Source of the DNA: Mugil cephalus
Lineage: Eukaryota; Chordata; Actinopteri; Mugiliformes; Mugilidae
Assembly (NCBI RefSeq): GCF_022458985.1
Contig: NC_061789.1
Location: 8,474,357-8,538,356, forward strand
DNA: 64,000 nucleotides
Direction: 5' to 3'
The position numbers and the translations under genes are program-made. Of the stretch, positions 42,717-55,466 are shown one piece after another (within the stretch, counting starts at the first letter, position 1; each line of letters starts with the position of its first letter). The notes under the pieces were generated by a model. It was not told where the DNA came from, searched no databases, and saw only the letters and a program-made list of their open reading frames with translations.

Positions 42717-45700
42717 ACGTGAACACCTTTTCGTTTGTGATTGCTCGGGAAGTTATCCAGAATCGCCTGAAGTGTTGCAGCCCTGATAGATCTGAAAGAA
42801 TCTCTGGACAGGGCTAAAAATACAGAAGACAAATGGGGGCGGCGGGCAGTGGGCCGCAAACAATAAACAAGCACTGTTTTGACTCAACCGGGTGCGCTTT
42901 AGATTGCGCATTGCACACCTTTTTTTTCCCCCTTTAAAGCGCTAAAACACGCCTGTGATTGGCGAGGCCACCTGAACCGTGCCTTCGCTTGAAATTTAGA
43001 TGCTGTATATAGACGCTTTGCCATGTGCCGCCCTGCCAGCTTGGATGACTGGTTCAGATACTCAGAGACATGTGGGATCCTTTTGGTTGTTAGGAAAACA
43101 GACTGGTCACTATCGGCCAGAATGAACAACACCCCCTACTGGCAAAAAAACAGGCAGACCTTCCCCCTTCGAAAAGGCATTCTCAGAGGTGCACCCCATA
43201 AGAAAGAAGAAGGGTTAAAGTAGAAAGGGGGTCTTTAGGCATAAACCGATCAGCCACAACATTAAAACCACGGACGGCAGTAAATGTGGCAAATCGGTGG
43301 GAAACTTTTGGTCCTGGCATTCGTGTGGATGTTACTTAGACGTGCACCACCAAACTTAGGCCAGATCAGGTACCCCCACTCCTTGATGGCAGCAGCCTGA
43401 CACAGACACACACACACAAAGACACACAATTTTCTGTAGGATGATCCACAGGAGAGGCCCCTCCCCTCAACATCCTGCTGCCAGACCCTTGCAGGCGCAA
43501 GGGAGACCTATGCAACATTAGGAGCGTGGTCGTACTGATCGGTGTATTTTGCATCCACCACCCCCACTTAAGCCTCCGGAGGCCCCACAGAACAACAACA
43601 GTACTCGGCAACCTCTCCGGGGGCCCCTTTCTACTCATCCCACGAGAGGTTTCTTTAATCTGGACTGCCTACTCTGGGCTTACGTACGCACTGGAACCAG
43701 CGCGTACGTCAGACCCTCGGATCACTACTGGATGTTGCGCACGTAAATATGATGGCAAAAGCTGTAGATATCACAGTTCACACTGGTTACTGCTGGGAAA
43801 CTGGTGTGGGTGTGGAGGGAACAGCGTTTAGGCCTGACTAAAGGGTGGGGGAGGCCAAAGGGGGGCAAAGTGCAGATGGGGTGGAAGTGGTCAGGCGGAC
43901 TGCTAGGGTCAGCACGGATTGCAGGAAACCAGATGGGAGCAACTCATCCGCCTCTCTATCTCCAGGACTTGGCTTCAAACCCAAGCATTCAGCACTATTT
44001 GGCTTTTATTAGACTTTGAATTATACAAATCTGACATCGGTTCGGCGTGCAAGGCCAGAAGGACAAAACAGGCAGCACGATGTGACATTATGAAATTTGG
44101 GTTTGGGCCAGCGGAAGCCCCGATGGCTCCATTAATGTTTTATTCAGATTCCCCGAGTCAACAGCATTTGTGAATGTAAAAGACGAATCTGGCCGCGTTA
44201 AATGAGTCAATTCCCGCTTGCGTCGGGGGTCCTGGGTGATACCTCGGCGGCGGGGATGCGGTTACATTCTGCTTCAGTCGTTATGGCAGCGGTTTTGGAG
44301 ACAGGTGTTGAGGAACATTGCACACGTGCCTGGCCATGCAGTTGCAATTAAACCGTGAGCAAAGTGACAATAAAATCCTGCCTAGTTATTGTAGCCCAAA
44401 CCAAAGTGATGAGGAGATATTGGATTTAGTCCACCAGGGACTTGAGAGTGCAGCTGAGTGAAAAGGAGATTACTTTTTTCATGTGTCATCTTTTCGCAAT
44501 CGCATACTTTGCCGATTAATTATTACTCTTCTCCGTGAAATTAACACTCTCAGGTTCTTCTGTAATGACACGCACCTACCGAAGAAAATTACAGACCTGG
44601 CTGTTTGTGCGAGACCGCTCCACACACACACACGCGCGGCTTTAATTATTTCCGGTTTGGGTTACACGCACATTTCTTTTCCCCAGCCATTACTGGCCAC
44701 TTTGTGTTTTGCCGAGAAAATGGCTGAGATTGGTTGGAGTTTCTATGGTAACGGTGCATCCAGTTGAGGATGTCACTGCTCCTGCCCCATCTGAGGTCAC
44801 TCAGCCACCGGATAATTTGATCACGCCGCACCCCCGGTATCAAATAGAGCAAGAATGACATGTCCTAACGAGGAGAAGGGGGGACTAAAATGAATGCGCC
44901 GCACTTTATTCATGATCCCGCGTGAGCCTCGTAGAAGAAGAATGCCAACAAGTGTTGATTCAATCATTGCCAGTCACATGAAACGTTACATGAAGCTTAC
45001 ATTTTTCTCCTGTGATTGAGAGGTGGAGGTGTCGTCCAGCACAGACTCTCACTTGTAGGTGATGATGAGATTGGTTGAGCAGACGAGATGCAGATCAATA
45101 GGGAGCCTGAAAAGCACAAATAATTGCGACTGATAGTGCACTATTCTCCTTTATGGCCCTCTTCAAAAGACCAGCAATCAAGAGGACACTGTTCAGTACA
45201 TGTATTTGCAATGGGAGTCCAACACAAGGGTCTTAACCATCGCGTCAATTCTTCGACCGATCGGTCGGCTCCATTCATTTACATCTGCTCGCTCTCACAA
45301 ATATTGATGAACGGATAAGCTGTGAGTGTCAGCCGCGCCGTGAAGAAGGGACAAGGCATAATGATTTCGCGTTGTGCCTGTTTACGAGGAGCTCGTCGAT
45401 AATCTCGTCTGCTCCACCGTCTTTTTCTCATCTCACCCGTTTCGTCGCACGTGCTCGGGTTTACTTCGGACCCCTGTCGATTAACCTCTAACCCATTCCA
45501 GCATGCTCCCGAGTCAATTATGTATCTGCAAATGTATGTGTTTACAGTGTTTTAATGGATGTCTGGCCTTATGGGACCATTTCCCGCTGCCACACCACCT
45601 CAGTAAGTCAAATAATGTGTCTGACATGGTTGAAACAAAGCCCACTCCCCCACCCCCCCAATTACAGATGAGTATCTGGTCGTTACAGATCATGTGAGTT

Positions 45701-46286
45701 TCGGGTGGGCTCCACCCACTGATGGACCTAATTAAAAACTCCCCCACAGCCTTTAAGAAGTGACATTATAAGTCCAGCTCTCAACTCTACAATTCTATTT
45801 TGATGACTCTGTATTAAACTGATAAAACAACATTTGGCAAAATAAAAAAATAATAATAATAATAAAAAAAAAATCCTGACACCAGGTTCTTTCTGGCACT
45901 TTCACTTTAAATAAAAAAAAACTCTTTATTGGAAATCAAAATAGAACAAAAACAGCTTACACAATTCAGAAATTAATTATCACATATGAAACAAATCAGG
46001 GAAGATATAAAGAAAAAATATCAATTCAAATAAAAAATTATGGAGAATAAATAAAAGGTAGCCGACTACTTTTTTTAAAAAAAATAATTATTACATTTAC
46101 TTAAACAATTTTGTGTATATGTAAATAGGTGAGATTCCTTTTGTGTTAGCACTTTCTCCGCTTATTGAAGGAGTCAATCTGTCCCTTTAAACGTGGTACC
46201 TTTAAAAGGTATTTCCGGTCCAACTACATTACCCAGAGGTAGTTGCGAAAAGTGGGCTCTCCGGACGCTCCGAGCAACCAGGTCAA
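42717..46286. other. Spacer between the TMEM100-like gene and ccnf
   Basis: Contains the Tc1-like copy at 43242-43546 and A/T-rich DNA near 45840-46120. Short open frames have no recognisable family. Segments around 43700-45500 are less AT-rich but unassigned. Confidence 0.5.
43242..43546 (+). mobile_element. Tc1/mariner-like non-autonomous element
   Basis: Ends TAAACCGATCAGCCACAACA and CGTACTGATCGGTGTA. Interior blocks GGTGGGAAACTTTTGG, CTCCTTGATGGCAGCAGCCT and GAGGCCCCTCCCCTCAACAT tie it to the family. About 305 bp, no transposase. Confidence 0.8.
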
Positions 46287-46556
46287 CCAATCCCACACGT
46301 AAAAGCCTGAGCGCGTACTTCGAAATGGCGTCACGTTATCCAATGGGCGCCTTGCATTTCCCAGTTCATAAGAGCTGGCCAATCGGAGCGAGTGTTGTTC
46401 ACGGCGACCAATCAGGCGCCTGCCATGTCCTGGGTGGGCGTCATCGCCGTGAGCCAATCAGATTGAATGTGGCGTTTAAACGGGTGAGCGCGGGCGGTCC
46501 TACAGGAACTTCGGGGCGGGTCCAATAAGTAAGGACGCGTGCTGCTTGAATTTGAA
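46287..46556 (+). promoter_or_regulatory. ccnf: ccnf promoter: six CCAAT boxes and a CHR
   Basis: CCAAT occurs at 46287, 46340, 46379, 46408, 46454 and 46522, all on the plus strand. TTTGAA, the CHR consensus, is at 46551-46556, 29 bp after the last CCAAT. No TATA box. This is the usual layout of late cell-cycle promoters controlled by NF-Y and the DREAM/MuvB complex. The ccnf ATG lies 200 bp further on. Confidence 0.7.
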
Positions 46557-46755
46557 TCCGAGCAGGAGCTAATAAGTTGTTAAGCTATTAGGCAGCTACA
46601 GCTTCTACTATAGCACAAACAGACACGAGAAGCATTAGTTTAACACTTAATAATATTGACTGTTTGTAGATTCGTATGTGTGCAGCATTAATTAGTGTCC
46701 CCTCAACGTTTAAATAGCTACTCATCGCTGTTCGAGGAGAGAACACTACAGTGCA

Positions 46756-49700
46756 ATGAAAGCGGGTGGTGAGTAACTTTATTTAATGTTTTCTTACTTC
46801 CAAAATACGGGAATTATTAATTGTGGCATAAGTTTTTTGTATGCGTGTGTTACATGTAGCTTGTTTCACTGGTAAAACTGGAAACTAGCTTCCAGCAACG
46901 CGAAACGTACGTAGTCACGGATCCCTCCTCTAGTTAAGCTGACGTTAAGTCAAATTTTCAACATTTGTGTGGCTATAATGTGCCCTCTCCCCTCTGCTGT
47001 GACATAGGTTTGCGGTAATAAAAAAAATATAAATACAACAAAATGTTTCACTTACCGAAACTTGCTTCTTATTTAGCGTTGCTTTTACTAAACCACAGGA
47101 GGGAAATTTGGGCGCTCACTCGGTTTGACTTCTGCATAAGAGATACCCATCGATGCTAGTTAGCGGTTGATGCTTACAGCAACTTATCACATGAGGATGG
47201 ATGCTTTTATTTTAGCACTTTGGCTTTATTATGCATGTTATTATGCAATTCAGAGATTAGATTTTGTGCTCAATCAGGCAGAGGGGGCTGAGCCACCCTG
47301 AGGTGTCCTTACGTTAGTCGTTTTGAATGTGGAGCCATAACCTTCAACTAGTCTGGCCCCATGCTAACCATCACAGCCACTGTCCTGCTTTCTAAATGAA
47401 CCCCCAAATATTTGCTTGGCATTGCTGTGAGAATGAGTCGTCCAGCCTCGCATCCAGATGTGAAATTCTTTTTTTTTTTTTTTTTTATGTGATTATGCGT
47501 GTGTTTGCTAGGACACTGGATGTGAGGCAAGCAGATCTGCCTGTTGAGGAAGCTTGACAATTAAGTTGTGTGACTTTTAAATTCTCTCGTCATTTCCAGT
47601 CGTCCACTGCCGTTGTTCAAAATGCTACTCGGTTCCGGCTCGGAAGCGGGTCCGTAAGCGGTCTCCGGCCCCGACCGTGCTGTCCCTGCCCGAGGAGATC
47701 CTCCTCTGCGTGCTCCAGTGCCTCTCCGCGGAGGACCTCCTCTCCGTCCGAGCAGTGAGTAAACACACGGTGACACCGCCCCACGACCTTTACCGTGTGT
47801 GCGTGACATGTCGCCCACTGTTTGACCTGGCTCGGCATCTTGTGACCACCTGCTTTGGATGGGTCAGATGTCCCTTCTTTTTTTAATTTTTAATGAGATG
47901 TGTTGACCTCCCTTACAGGTTCACTCCCAGCTGCGGGACATCGTTGACAACCATTCCAGTCTGTGGGCTCGGGTCAGCTTCAGAGACACGTGGCCTTGTC
48001 CCAACACCTTATGGCTCTTTGAAAGGTACCGCTCCTCGAGTCAAATTAAAAGAAATACATATTTTTTTTTATATTATTTCTTTGCCGTCTTATCTTCAAG
48101 TCGAATCTTCTCTCCACTTTCAGAGCTGCCGAGAAAGGGAATTTTGAAGCTTCTGTGAAGCTCGGGATTGCGTATTTGTACAATGAAGGACGTAAGTTTA
48201 AATGTTTCTCCTCCCACGGTTTTACGCTTGCATGGGGTGCGCGAACCCCTCTTGATGATTAACCCCCCTCTCCCTTCTCTCCCCCCCCTCCAGCGTTGCT
48301 GAGCGACGAGGGGCGAGCGGACGTATGCGGCCGAAAGGCCTCTCACTTCTTCAGCCTGGCGGAGAGCCTGCGCTCTCCCGCCGCGGACCCCTTCATCTGG
48401 GTGTTCATCCGTCCGCCGTGGTCGCCCACCGGCAGCTGCTGCAAGGCCGTGGTGTTCGATCGGCTCAAGACCGAGTGCGATGACAACGTGGTAGGTTTTC
48501 GGGTTCGTTTTTCGCCTTGAGGGGAGCTCGAACTCGGCTCAGTCATCGGTTTTCTCAACGTTTAACGGGAGAAATGTTCATATAAGTGTTTTTTTTTTTG
48601 TGCAGAAGAAGAGGGGTCCCCTGCTGCACTGCTTGGCCAGAGTTTTGCAGCTGTTTGAAGTGAGTATGAAAGTGATCTTTCTTATATTACAACAGTCTGG
48701 GTGCGGTTAGTCTAGTTTCTATCAGCCTCTAATCAAAGAGTAACGTAGTGGAGGGCCTGTTGCGATCGGAGTAATTGTTTTCTCTTTCTTAATGTAGCTG
48801 CTGTCGTCTTACAGTCCTTCTCATTATTCTTCTTACTCACACCCCCAATGCACTTTTCTTTTTTTTACCAGTATGACAAATCGATATCGTCACACAAGCC
48901 TTACATACACACGCGCTCCTGTTCATTAGATAGACGAGTGATTACGAATGCATTCTAATATCACAGCCCTGCACTAAAACCCCACTTTGTGACTGTCATA
49001 ATGCTCAGTTCACATTGAAACCGGGTGGTTAAACTGCACTGAGTTAAACGCCACTGAAGTGGTTCTGTTATTCAGCTCAGCCCCACTCACTGAAAATGGC
49101 GTCGTCGAAATGGCAGAAACATATGTTTGTACAACACCATCACAAACCACAGCCTCCAAAATGAAAACGCAGCTGAAACAACAACATTTTATTTGGTGGT
49201 GTAGGAGCAGAATGTTTTTTTTTTTTTTTTTTTTTTTTTGCCATTCACATCTGGAACTGTTGCATTTCCTCCAGGGGGACGAACGGCGTTCAGACGCCAT
49301 ATCGATGCTGGAGGAGTCGTCAAAAGCTGGATGCCTGCAGAGCTCCTACCTGTTGTGGGAGCACAGCCGTAAAGCAGCTGTGAGTCTTGTTTCCTTCCCT
49401 CGGAAACGTGGCCTTTTTTTCTTTCTGCCAGCTCGGACACAAATGTTAATCGTATTAATTGAATCATGCGCCGAGAATGACCGACTGATTTGAATTTCAG
49501 CTGGCGGATCCAGGAAGATACCTCCAGTGCGTACGGACCCTCAGGGACTACGCCGGCAAAGGATGCTGGGAGGCACAGGTGTGTGATTTAGGGCAAATTA
49601 ACTGATTAGATTTGCTCTTTCCAGAGTTTTCGGTCTTGTGGTGTCGTTCTTCGTCAGCCTGCGACTTTATTCTTCCTCCCCTGGCAGGAAGGGAGGAAAC

Positions 49701-52700
49701 TACCATCAACCATCAACCCTACCATCTACCAACTCCCCTCAAGCGTTTCCATGTTACAAAACAAAAAAGCGTTTGTCTTTTGACAGCTTATCTGTCAAGT
49801 TATTGTTTCATTTCTGACTTTTCCATTTGTGCTGAGTTGGACGCTTTTTCTGTAGCGCTCCCAGGCAATATTTAAGGGGCTCGACAATTAAGGCATAATT
49901 TGTTTTTCCTCCCAATCACTGAATCACAAAAACCGTGACTCATTTGAATCACTCGCTCTGTAATTACGACTCGGCCGTATTGTTGTGCGGCACAATTCAA
50001 CCAGCTGTCAGGCCCGTTTAAGCCATTTGGAGGAATGAATTTTGAATGTATTTTTCTTCTTCTTCTTTCTCTAGCTGTCCCTGGCCAAAGTGTGCAGCAG
50101 TGGGAACCCGCTGGGTTTGGAGCCTAAAGCCTGCTCCGAGCTGGTGGCCCAGCTCTTCACTTCCTCAAATCCAGGGTCACGACAATGTGACACTCAGGGC
50201 ATGAGACGAGGCATCAAGGACACCATGAGGTAGGCAGCAACGGAAACCTCACCGCGATCATGTGTCTTTGTTACTGAAGATTGTGTTGTTTTTTTTTTTT
50301 GTTTAATATTACTAAACAGTTCCCCCTTCTGTCCCCCCCGTCCCGTGACTAGGTACATCCTGGTGGACTGGCTCGTGGAGGTGACCACCATGAAGGACTT
50401 CTCGAGCCTCACGCTGCACGTGACCGTGGGCTGCGTGGACAGATACTTGTCTCTGCGCTCTGTCCCCAAGGCTCGCCTTCAGTTATTAGGAATCGCCTGC
50501 ATGGTAGTTTGCACACGGTGAGCACGCGCACGCTGTTTTCTTTCTTAACACAACTTTATTTCGTGCCAAAAAATCAAAATTTTTTATATTTTTTTGCCAT
50601 ATTTAACTTTATTTTGTGGCAGTTTTTCAACTATATTCTGTTTTTCTGTTTTCAGCTACATCAGTAAGGAAATCTTGACCATACGCGAAGCCGTCTGGCT
50701 CACGGACAACACCTACAAGTACGAGGACCTGGTTCGAATGATGGGAGAGGTCGTCTCCGTGCTGGAGGGGAAGATCAGGGTGAGTGGAGCAACCACTCTA
50801 ACGTAACGTAGGGTGTTTCCATACATAATGGACGGCTCTTGTTGATGATTTTTTTATTTGGTGTACTTCAGAGCCCCACTCTGCTGGACTACGGGGAGGT
50901 GCTGCTCTCTCTCCTCCCTCTGGAGAGGAGAACCACTCACCTGTTCAGCTACATCTGTGAACTGTCGCTGCTCTACTCGGCTCTCGCCTCCCCGCCACCT
51001 GCCAGATTAGCCTGCGCTGCGCTGCTGCTCACACGAGCACTACATCACTATGGTAATAACGCTCCGACCGACACACAAACATGCAACGCGTGCGTCATTT
51101 CTCCGTTCTAACGCAACACTGATCCTCTTCAAACAATTTACAGCTTTCGCGTAAAGTTTACGTTCACCTTGACTTATGCTCGTGTTTGGGCTCCCTCTGC
51201 AGCTCCGCTCTGGCCCTCCCTGCTGGCCGACTACACGGGCTTCTCCAAGCAGGACCTCGTCCCCCTCTCCGTCCTCCTCTTTGTCAAGTGGTGAGTTTCT
51301 CGCTGTTTAGCGCCGTAGCCAAGGAAATGCATTACATCATGTTTCTTCTCCTGCACGGTCGCCCGGTCTGTCGTCTCACATTCTGACAGAGGTCAGCAAC
51401 ACAGACGCTCACTTGCCAAAACATTACGTGCGCTTGTGAAAATGGCCGCATTCTCATATAACAGTCCATACTTCAACCCACCTTCATGTGACCGTAGAAG
51501 GTTAAAAAAACGCAGGTTTTCTCATTCAAATTGGTTTATTTTTGATAACAGTAAAATCATCTGATCAGGCCTGAAAGCTGATGTGTGGCACAATTTTGGA
51601 TTTAAAAAGTAAAGCTCTATGCAAACTGTGCAAGTTTGAGGTGGTAATACCTCAAGTCTGTATATACTATGCATATAGGCAAGCCTCCCAGCCATAAAAT
51701 GTTTTATGAACAAAACGCATCATTAGCCCGGGTTAGCAGTCAGTCCAGCTCTGATTGGTGCATTGTGTTGTTCGGTTGGTTTTCCATAGCAAACACCTAC
51801 AGCACAACTTCTTGCTAAGCCTTAGCATCATCTAGCTCACGCTGTTTTAAACTTCCACTGTGCATTTTCCCCAAACATATGCGATGGACTTGTATCCTGT
51901 GGTTCTGACGTGAATTATAGGTAATTTACTTGCAATCTGGGTTTGCTCCTACACTGTTATTGTAAAGCCCCTGCTGGCCAAATACCGCCACTAATTGTTA
52001 TCCAGAAGCCAAGCGCCATTGTTGACAAAGGAAGTTATTATGTCCACATTGAATTTATTTCTACATGTAGTTTCTGTCTTTCTTTCTCGGCGGGATTAAC
52101 TGATTGTGAGCAGAATTTAGCAAATAAACCGTTCTCCTGTCTCTTTCATGGTATTTGTGCCGTGGTTCATACGTGACCACGTTGTGCCTCCCTCCCCTTT
52201 AAAAAAGAGATAACAAGGATTTATTGCTGTTGTTGTTGTGTCTGGCTGTGTTCAGCCTTCCCACACAGCCAGATTGATTAGATATAAGATTGTGTGTAAC
52301 ATCTGGTCACCGAGAAGACGGATGCACACGCAGCCGCGGAGTCATGACCGCAGTATGAGGCATGCATTGTAGGGGAGGGGGGGGCTTGTTTGGTTGGTTG
52401 GTTGTTTGGTGTGTGAGGTCATTAGCTAATCACCGGGTGAGTCACTTTGATAGGTGAACACAATTCCCAAAGGGGCGTGTAACAAGATTTGTCCCCAAGA
52501 GATGATTATAGTGATGCATAAAGCAAAGTGGATCAAGCTCAGTTATTTATTTATTTTTTTCGTCTCTCTCATCAGCTTCAGTCAAGATGTTCCCAAGGAC
52601 TACAGGCACGTGTCTCTCACTGGCGTCAAGCAACGGTTTGAAGACGAGGCCTACCAGCACATCAGCAAAGAAAAGGTAAATTCATTTTATTTGTCTTAAT

Positions 52701-55466
52701 TGCATGTCGCTCTCTGGAGTTTCTGAATCTGTGGTGACTGATTTTTTTTATTTTTTATTTCATGGCCTCCTCAAGGTGATGGATTTTAAGGAGCTCTGTC
52801 AGATCTTTGAAATTCCTGAGGTGATTCCTCAGATGGAGCCACCCAGTCCTACCGGTCAGCCAGCTGACATCCACACCTTCCTGGCTTCTCCGTCAAGCAC
52901 AAGCAAGAGGTGAGGTTATAAAATGCAGATGTGTGGTGTGGACGTTTTCTGTCCACTTCATTCATTTTTGTTGAGAGTTTGTTGGTATATTTTGGCCAGA
53001 CAATTATTTTTACTTTTGTTTTGAAGTCGCTGCTGAAGCTTCAATAGAATGTCAACACTGGGACATATTTTAATTCTGCCAAGCTTTCAACACGTACTGT
53101 ACACAAGAAGCGAGTCCCTGACAGAAAAATGACCACTGCCCCCGCCTCTTATTGCTCATTTAGCGGCGCTTATTGTGGCTGAGTGTCCTGAGTGCTGTGA
53201 CAACTGGACCGGGCCAACAGTCTTGACCAGAAGGTGTTTGTTTGTGCCATCTGCGAGAGGCTCTTGTGACTCACCACCCTCCTCGTGTGTCGCTTTTTTT
53301 CCCTCAAGGAGACGTGACGACAGCATGCAGGCCCACAGAAGCAGCTTCGTGGCCACGCCCACGGCCGAGCTGTCCAATCAGGAGGAGAAGCTGCTGGGCG
53401 ACATCCTGGACTGGAGTCTGGACACTTCCTGCTCCGGCTATGAGGGGGACCAGGAGGAGGAGAGCGAGGGAGAGAAGGATGAAGCGGATGGTGATGGTGT
53501 GTATGACTAAAAGAAATGGGGCGGGGCACGTTTACCCCAGCGTCATTTGGAGCTGAGGCGTATACACCGATCAGCCACAACATTAAAACCACCAGAAATA
53601 AATAATGTTTTAAATTCAGTGTTCTGCTGGGAAACTTTTACACCTGGAATTCATTTATTTGGATGCTACTGAGGGATGTAGCACCCACATAGACCAGACC
53701 GAGCACCCTCACCCCATGGCAGTGACACTCCTTGATGGCAGCAGCCACCCCCTGCAGGATACACAAAATACAGCGCGTTTACATGCACAGCCTAATTGAG
53801 CTATGCTCAAAATTCGACTTTCTGAAAGTGGTCCTTGTCCCATGCAACGGGTAAAATCAAATAACTGACGAGAACATGTCCTCCTCCACCTCCACACTAG
53901 GTGGCGATATGTGTCTTGTCAGAGGATCAATACGGCCTCCTGTTTGGTTGACCATAACGATACATGCAATAAACAAGTATTTCAAACAACAATAAGATGG
54001 ATAATACTACAACCGTTTTTAAAGCTACTTATGGTGCAGATAAGATGAGGGTGGTTCTTCTACCGTCTCTTCTTCTGCGACCGGCTTTCTTGGATGTTTT
54101 TGTTCTGGGGTTCAGCGGTTGTAGAGCATGCGCACATACTTTATCCACTTAAAGTCCGATTAAGCATATACATGCTGGAGAAAATGGATTTCCAATCGCA
54201 TTTTCTGGGTGTCTTAATCAGATACGGAGAACTCCGACAAGGTAACACTTAAGTCAGGGGTGTCAAACATAAGGCCTGGGGGCCAAAACCGGCCCGCCAG
54301 AGGATCCAATCTGGCCCGTGGGATGAATTTGCAAAAATTACACTGAAGATTTTAGCTGAAAATTTTTGACATAATAAGAAATTTCACAGTTGTTCATTAC
54401 AGCTGTACTTTTTTGCACTAAAGCAAAGGGAAACATTTGTAGTTGTCTTTATTTACCAGGTAATAAGCTATTGGGTAACAGGCCCGGCCCCCTTGAGGTC
54501 AAATTGGGCTGTATGTGGCCCCTGAACTAAAATGAGTTTGACGCCTCTGACTTGTCCAGTTAAAGTTGGATTAAGGCAATAAATTTTTTTTGTTTTTTTT
54601 GTGTTTTTGTTTTTTTCTCGTGCACGTGTACTGAGTGTAGGAGCAACTCAAATAACATGAAAAACAACACAAGGTCCAAATTCACTAGATTCCAAACTGA
54701 TCAAGTATCTGTGGAACAAGCCTGATCCACAGAGGCCCCTCCCCTCCACCTATAAGACACAAAAAAATGAAAAAAGACACCCCCAGAAGGCCCATGCACA
54801 TTCTCTGATGAGTCACAAATGTTTTGGAGGCACAAGGGAGACCTACACAAAGTCAGGTCATAATGTTATGCCTGATCGTTGTGAATTAACAAATGCTATA
54901 ATCACTGGCTCATTGTACATTGTTCCTTAAATTTTTTTTTCTTCTAAATATTCACAGTAATTTGTTCTTTTTTTTTTTTTTTTTTTTAAAGACTTTACTT
55001 TTTCTTTTCCATAGTTTCTATGATATCCGTCACACTGCACCCGCTGACGGACGCAGACAAACAGCAGGATCACTGCAGAGCTCTATCCAGCGACGAAGAC
55101 AGCTTCTGTGAAGCGGAGAGCGAGGGGAACAAGCATTGCCAAGGCCCGTCCTGCTCCACGGACCCTCACAGCTCAGGATATTCCTCCGTCCAGAGCGTCA
55201 GCCCCTCGTCCACGTGCTCCTCCTCCTCCCTCATCTCCCTCATGCCCTGCACGTTCAAGACCATCACGACGTCCCTGGCCCCGGCCTCGGCCAGCGCTCA
55301 GCCGGGCTTCCGCCTCCTGGTGCCCATGCAGAGGCCCCGGGGCACCTCCAGCAAGCAGGTGAAAAGGAAGAACGTGGCGGCTCACAGCGGAGGCGAGGTG
55401 GAAAGAGAAGAGGAGGATATGGAGGGAGAAGCGTATTCCGCCAACGCGGGGTTTCTGAGCCTATAG
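46756..55466 (+). CDS. ccnf: Cyclin F (F-box only protein 1)
   Basis: Cyclin F is the substrate receptor of an SCF ubiquitin ligase and lacks a CDK partner. Seventeen phase-consistent exons: 46756-46768, 47600-47754, 47919-48025, 48124-48191, 48294-48490, 48606-48659, 49275-49379, 49501-49578, 50075-50229, 50353-50517, 50656-50779, 50872-51052, 51203-51290, 52576-52675, 52776-52909, 53309-53496, 55015-55466. They give 787 residues (human 786). Order: VVHCRCSKC N-terminus, basic stretch, F-box (about 30-75, LSLPEEILLCVLQCLSAEDL), Sel1-like region (AAEKGNFEASVKLGIAYLY), cyclin fold with the MRYIL docking patch at 310-314, then an acidic PEST-like tail (GYEGDQEEESEGEKDEADGD). The last exon is Ser-rich and diverges most. 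The ATG in a 13-bp first exon matches the human gene plan. A poly(A) signal lies at 56943-56948. Confidence 0.97.
46769..47599. other. ccnf: ccnf intron 1
   Basis: 831 bp, no repeat family recognised apart from a T run at 47468-47486. Confidence 0.6.
48660..49274. other. ccnf: ccnf intron 6
   Basis: 615 bp; contains a T24 tract just before the acceptor of exon 7 (49217-49239). Nothing else recognised. Confidence 0.6.
49579..50074. other. ccnf: ccnf intron 8
   Basis: About 500 bp; no feature recognised. Confidence 0.6.
51291..52575. other. ccnf: ccnf intron 13
   Basis: 1.3 kb; no exon or clear repeat family. The middle part near 51500-52180 is AT-rich with short unremarkable frames. Confidence 0.55.
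52910..53308. other. ccnf: ccnf intron 15
   Basis: About 400 bp, nothing recognised. Confidence 0.6.
53563..54884 (+). mobile_element. Tc1-like element enlarged by nested insertions, ccnf intron 16
   Basis: The left part (TACACCGATCAGCCACAACA to about 53768) and the right part (about 54670-54884, ending TAATGTTATGCCTGATCG) are the two halves of one family member. The 900 bp between them includes the hAT-like repeat at 54255-54558 and another unclassified stretch with CCACACTAGGTGGCGATATG. No transposase. Confidence 0.7.
54255..54558. mobile_element. hAT-like MITE nested in the Tc1-like element
   Basis: The ends CAGGGGTGTCAAACAT and, inverted, ATGAGTTTGACGCCTCTG form a terminal repeat. Inside are CGGCCCGCCAGAGGATCCAA and CTGGCCCGTGGGATGAATTT, phrases of a very common fish repeat. 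Flanks ACTTAAGT and ACTTGTCC are only partly alike, so the target duplication is uncertain. Confidence 0.65.

Noticed and set aside
46193-46528. 111-residue frame upstream of ccnf
   Set aside because: Covers the CCAAT-box promoter; codons show no family match.
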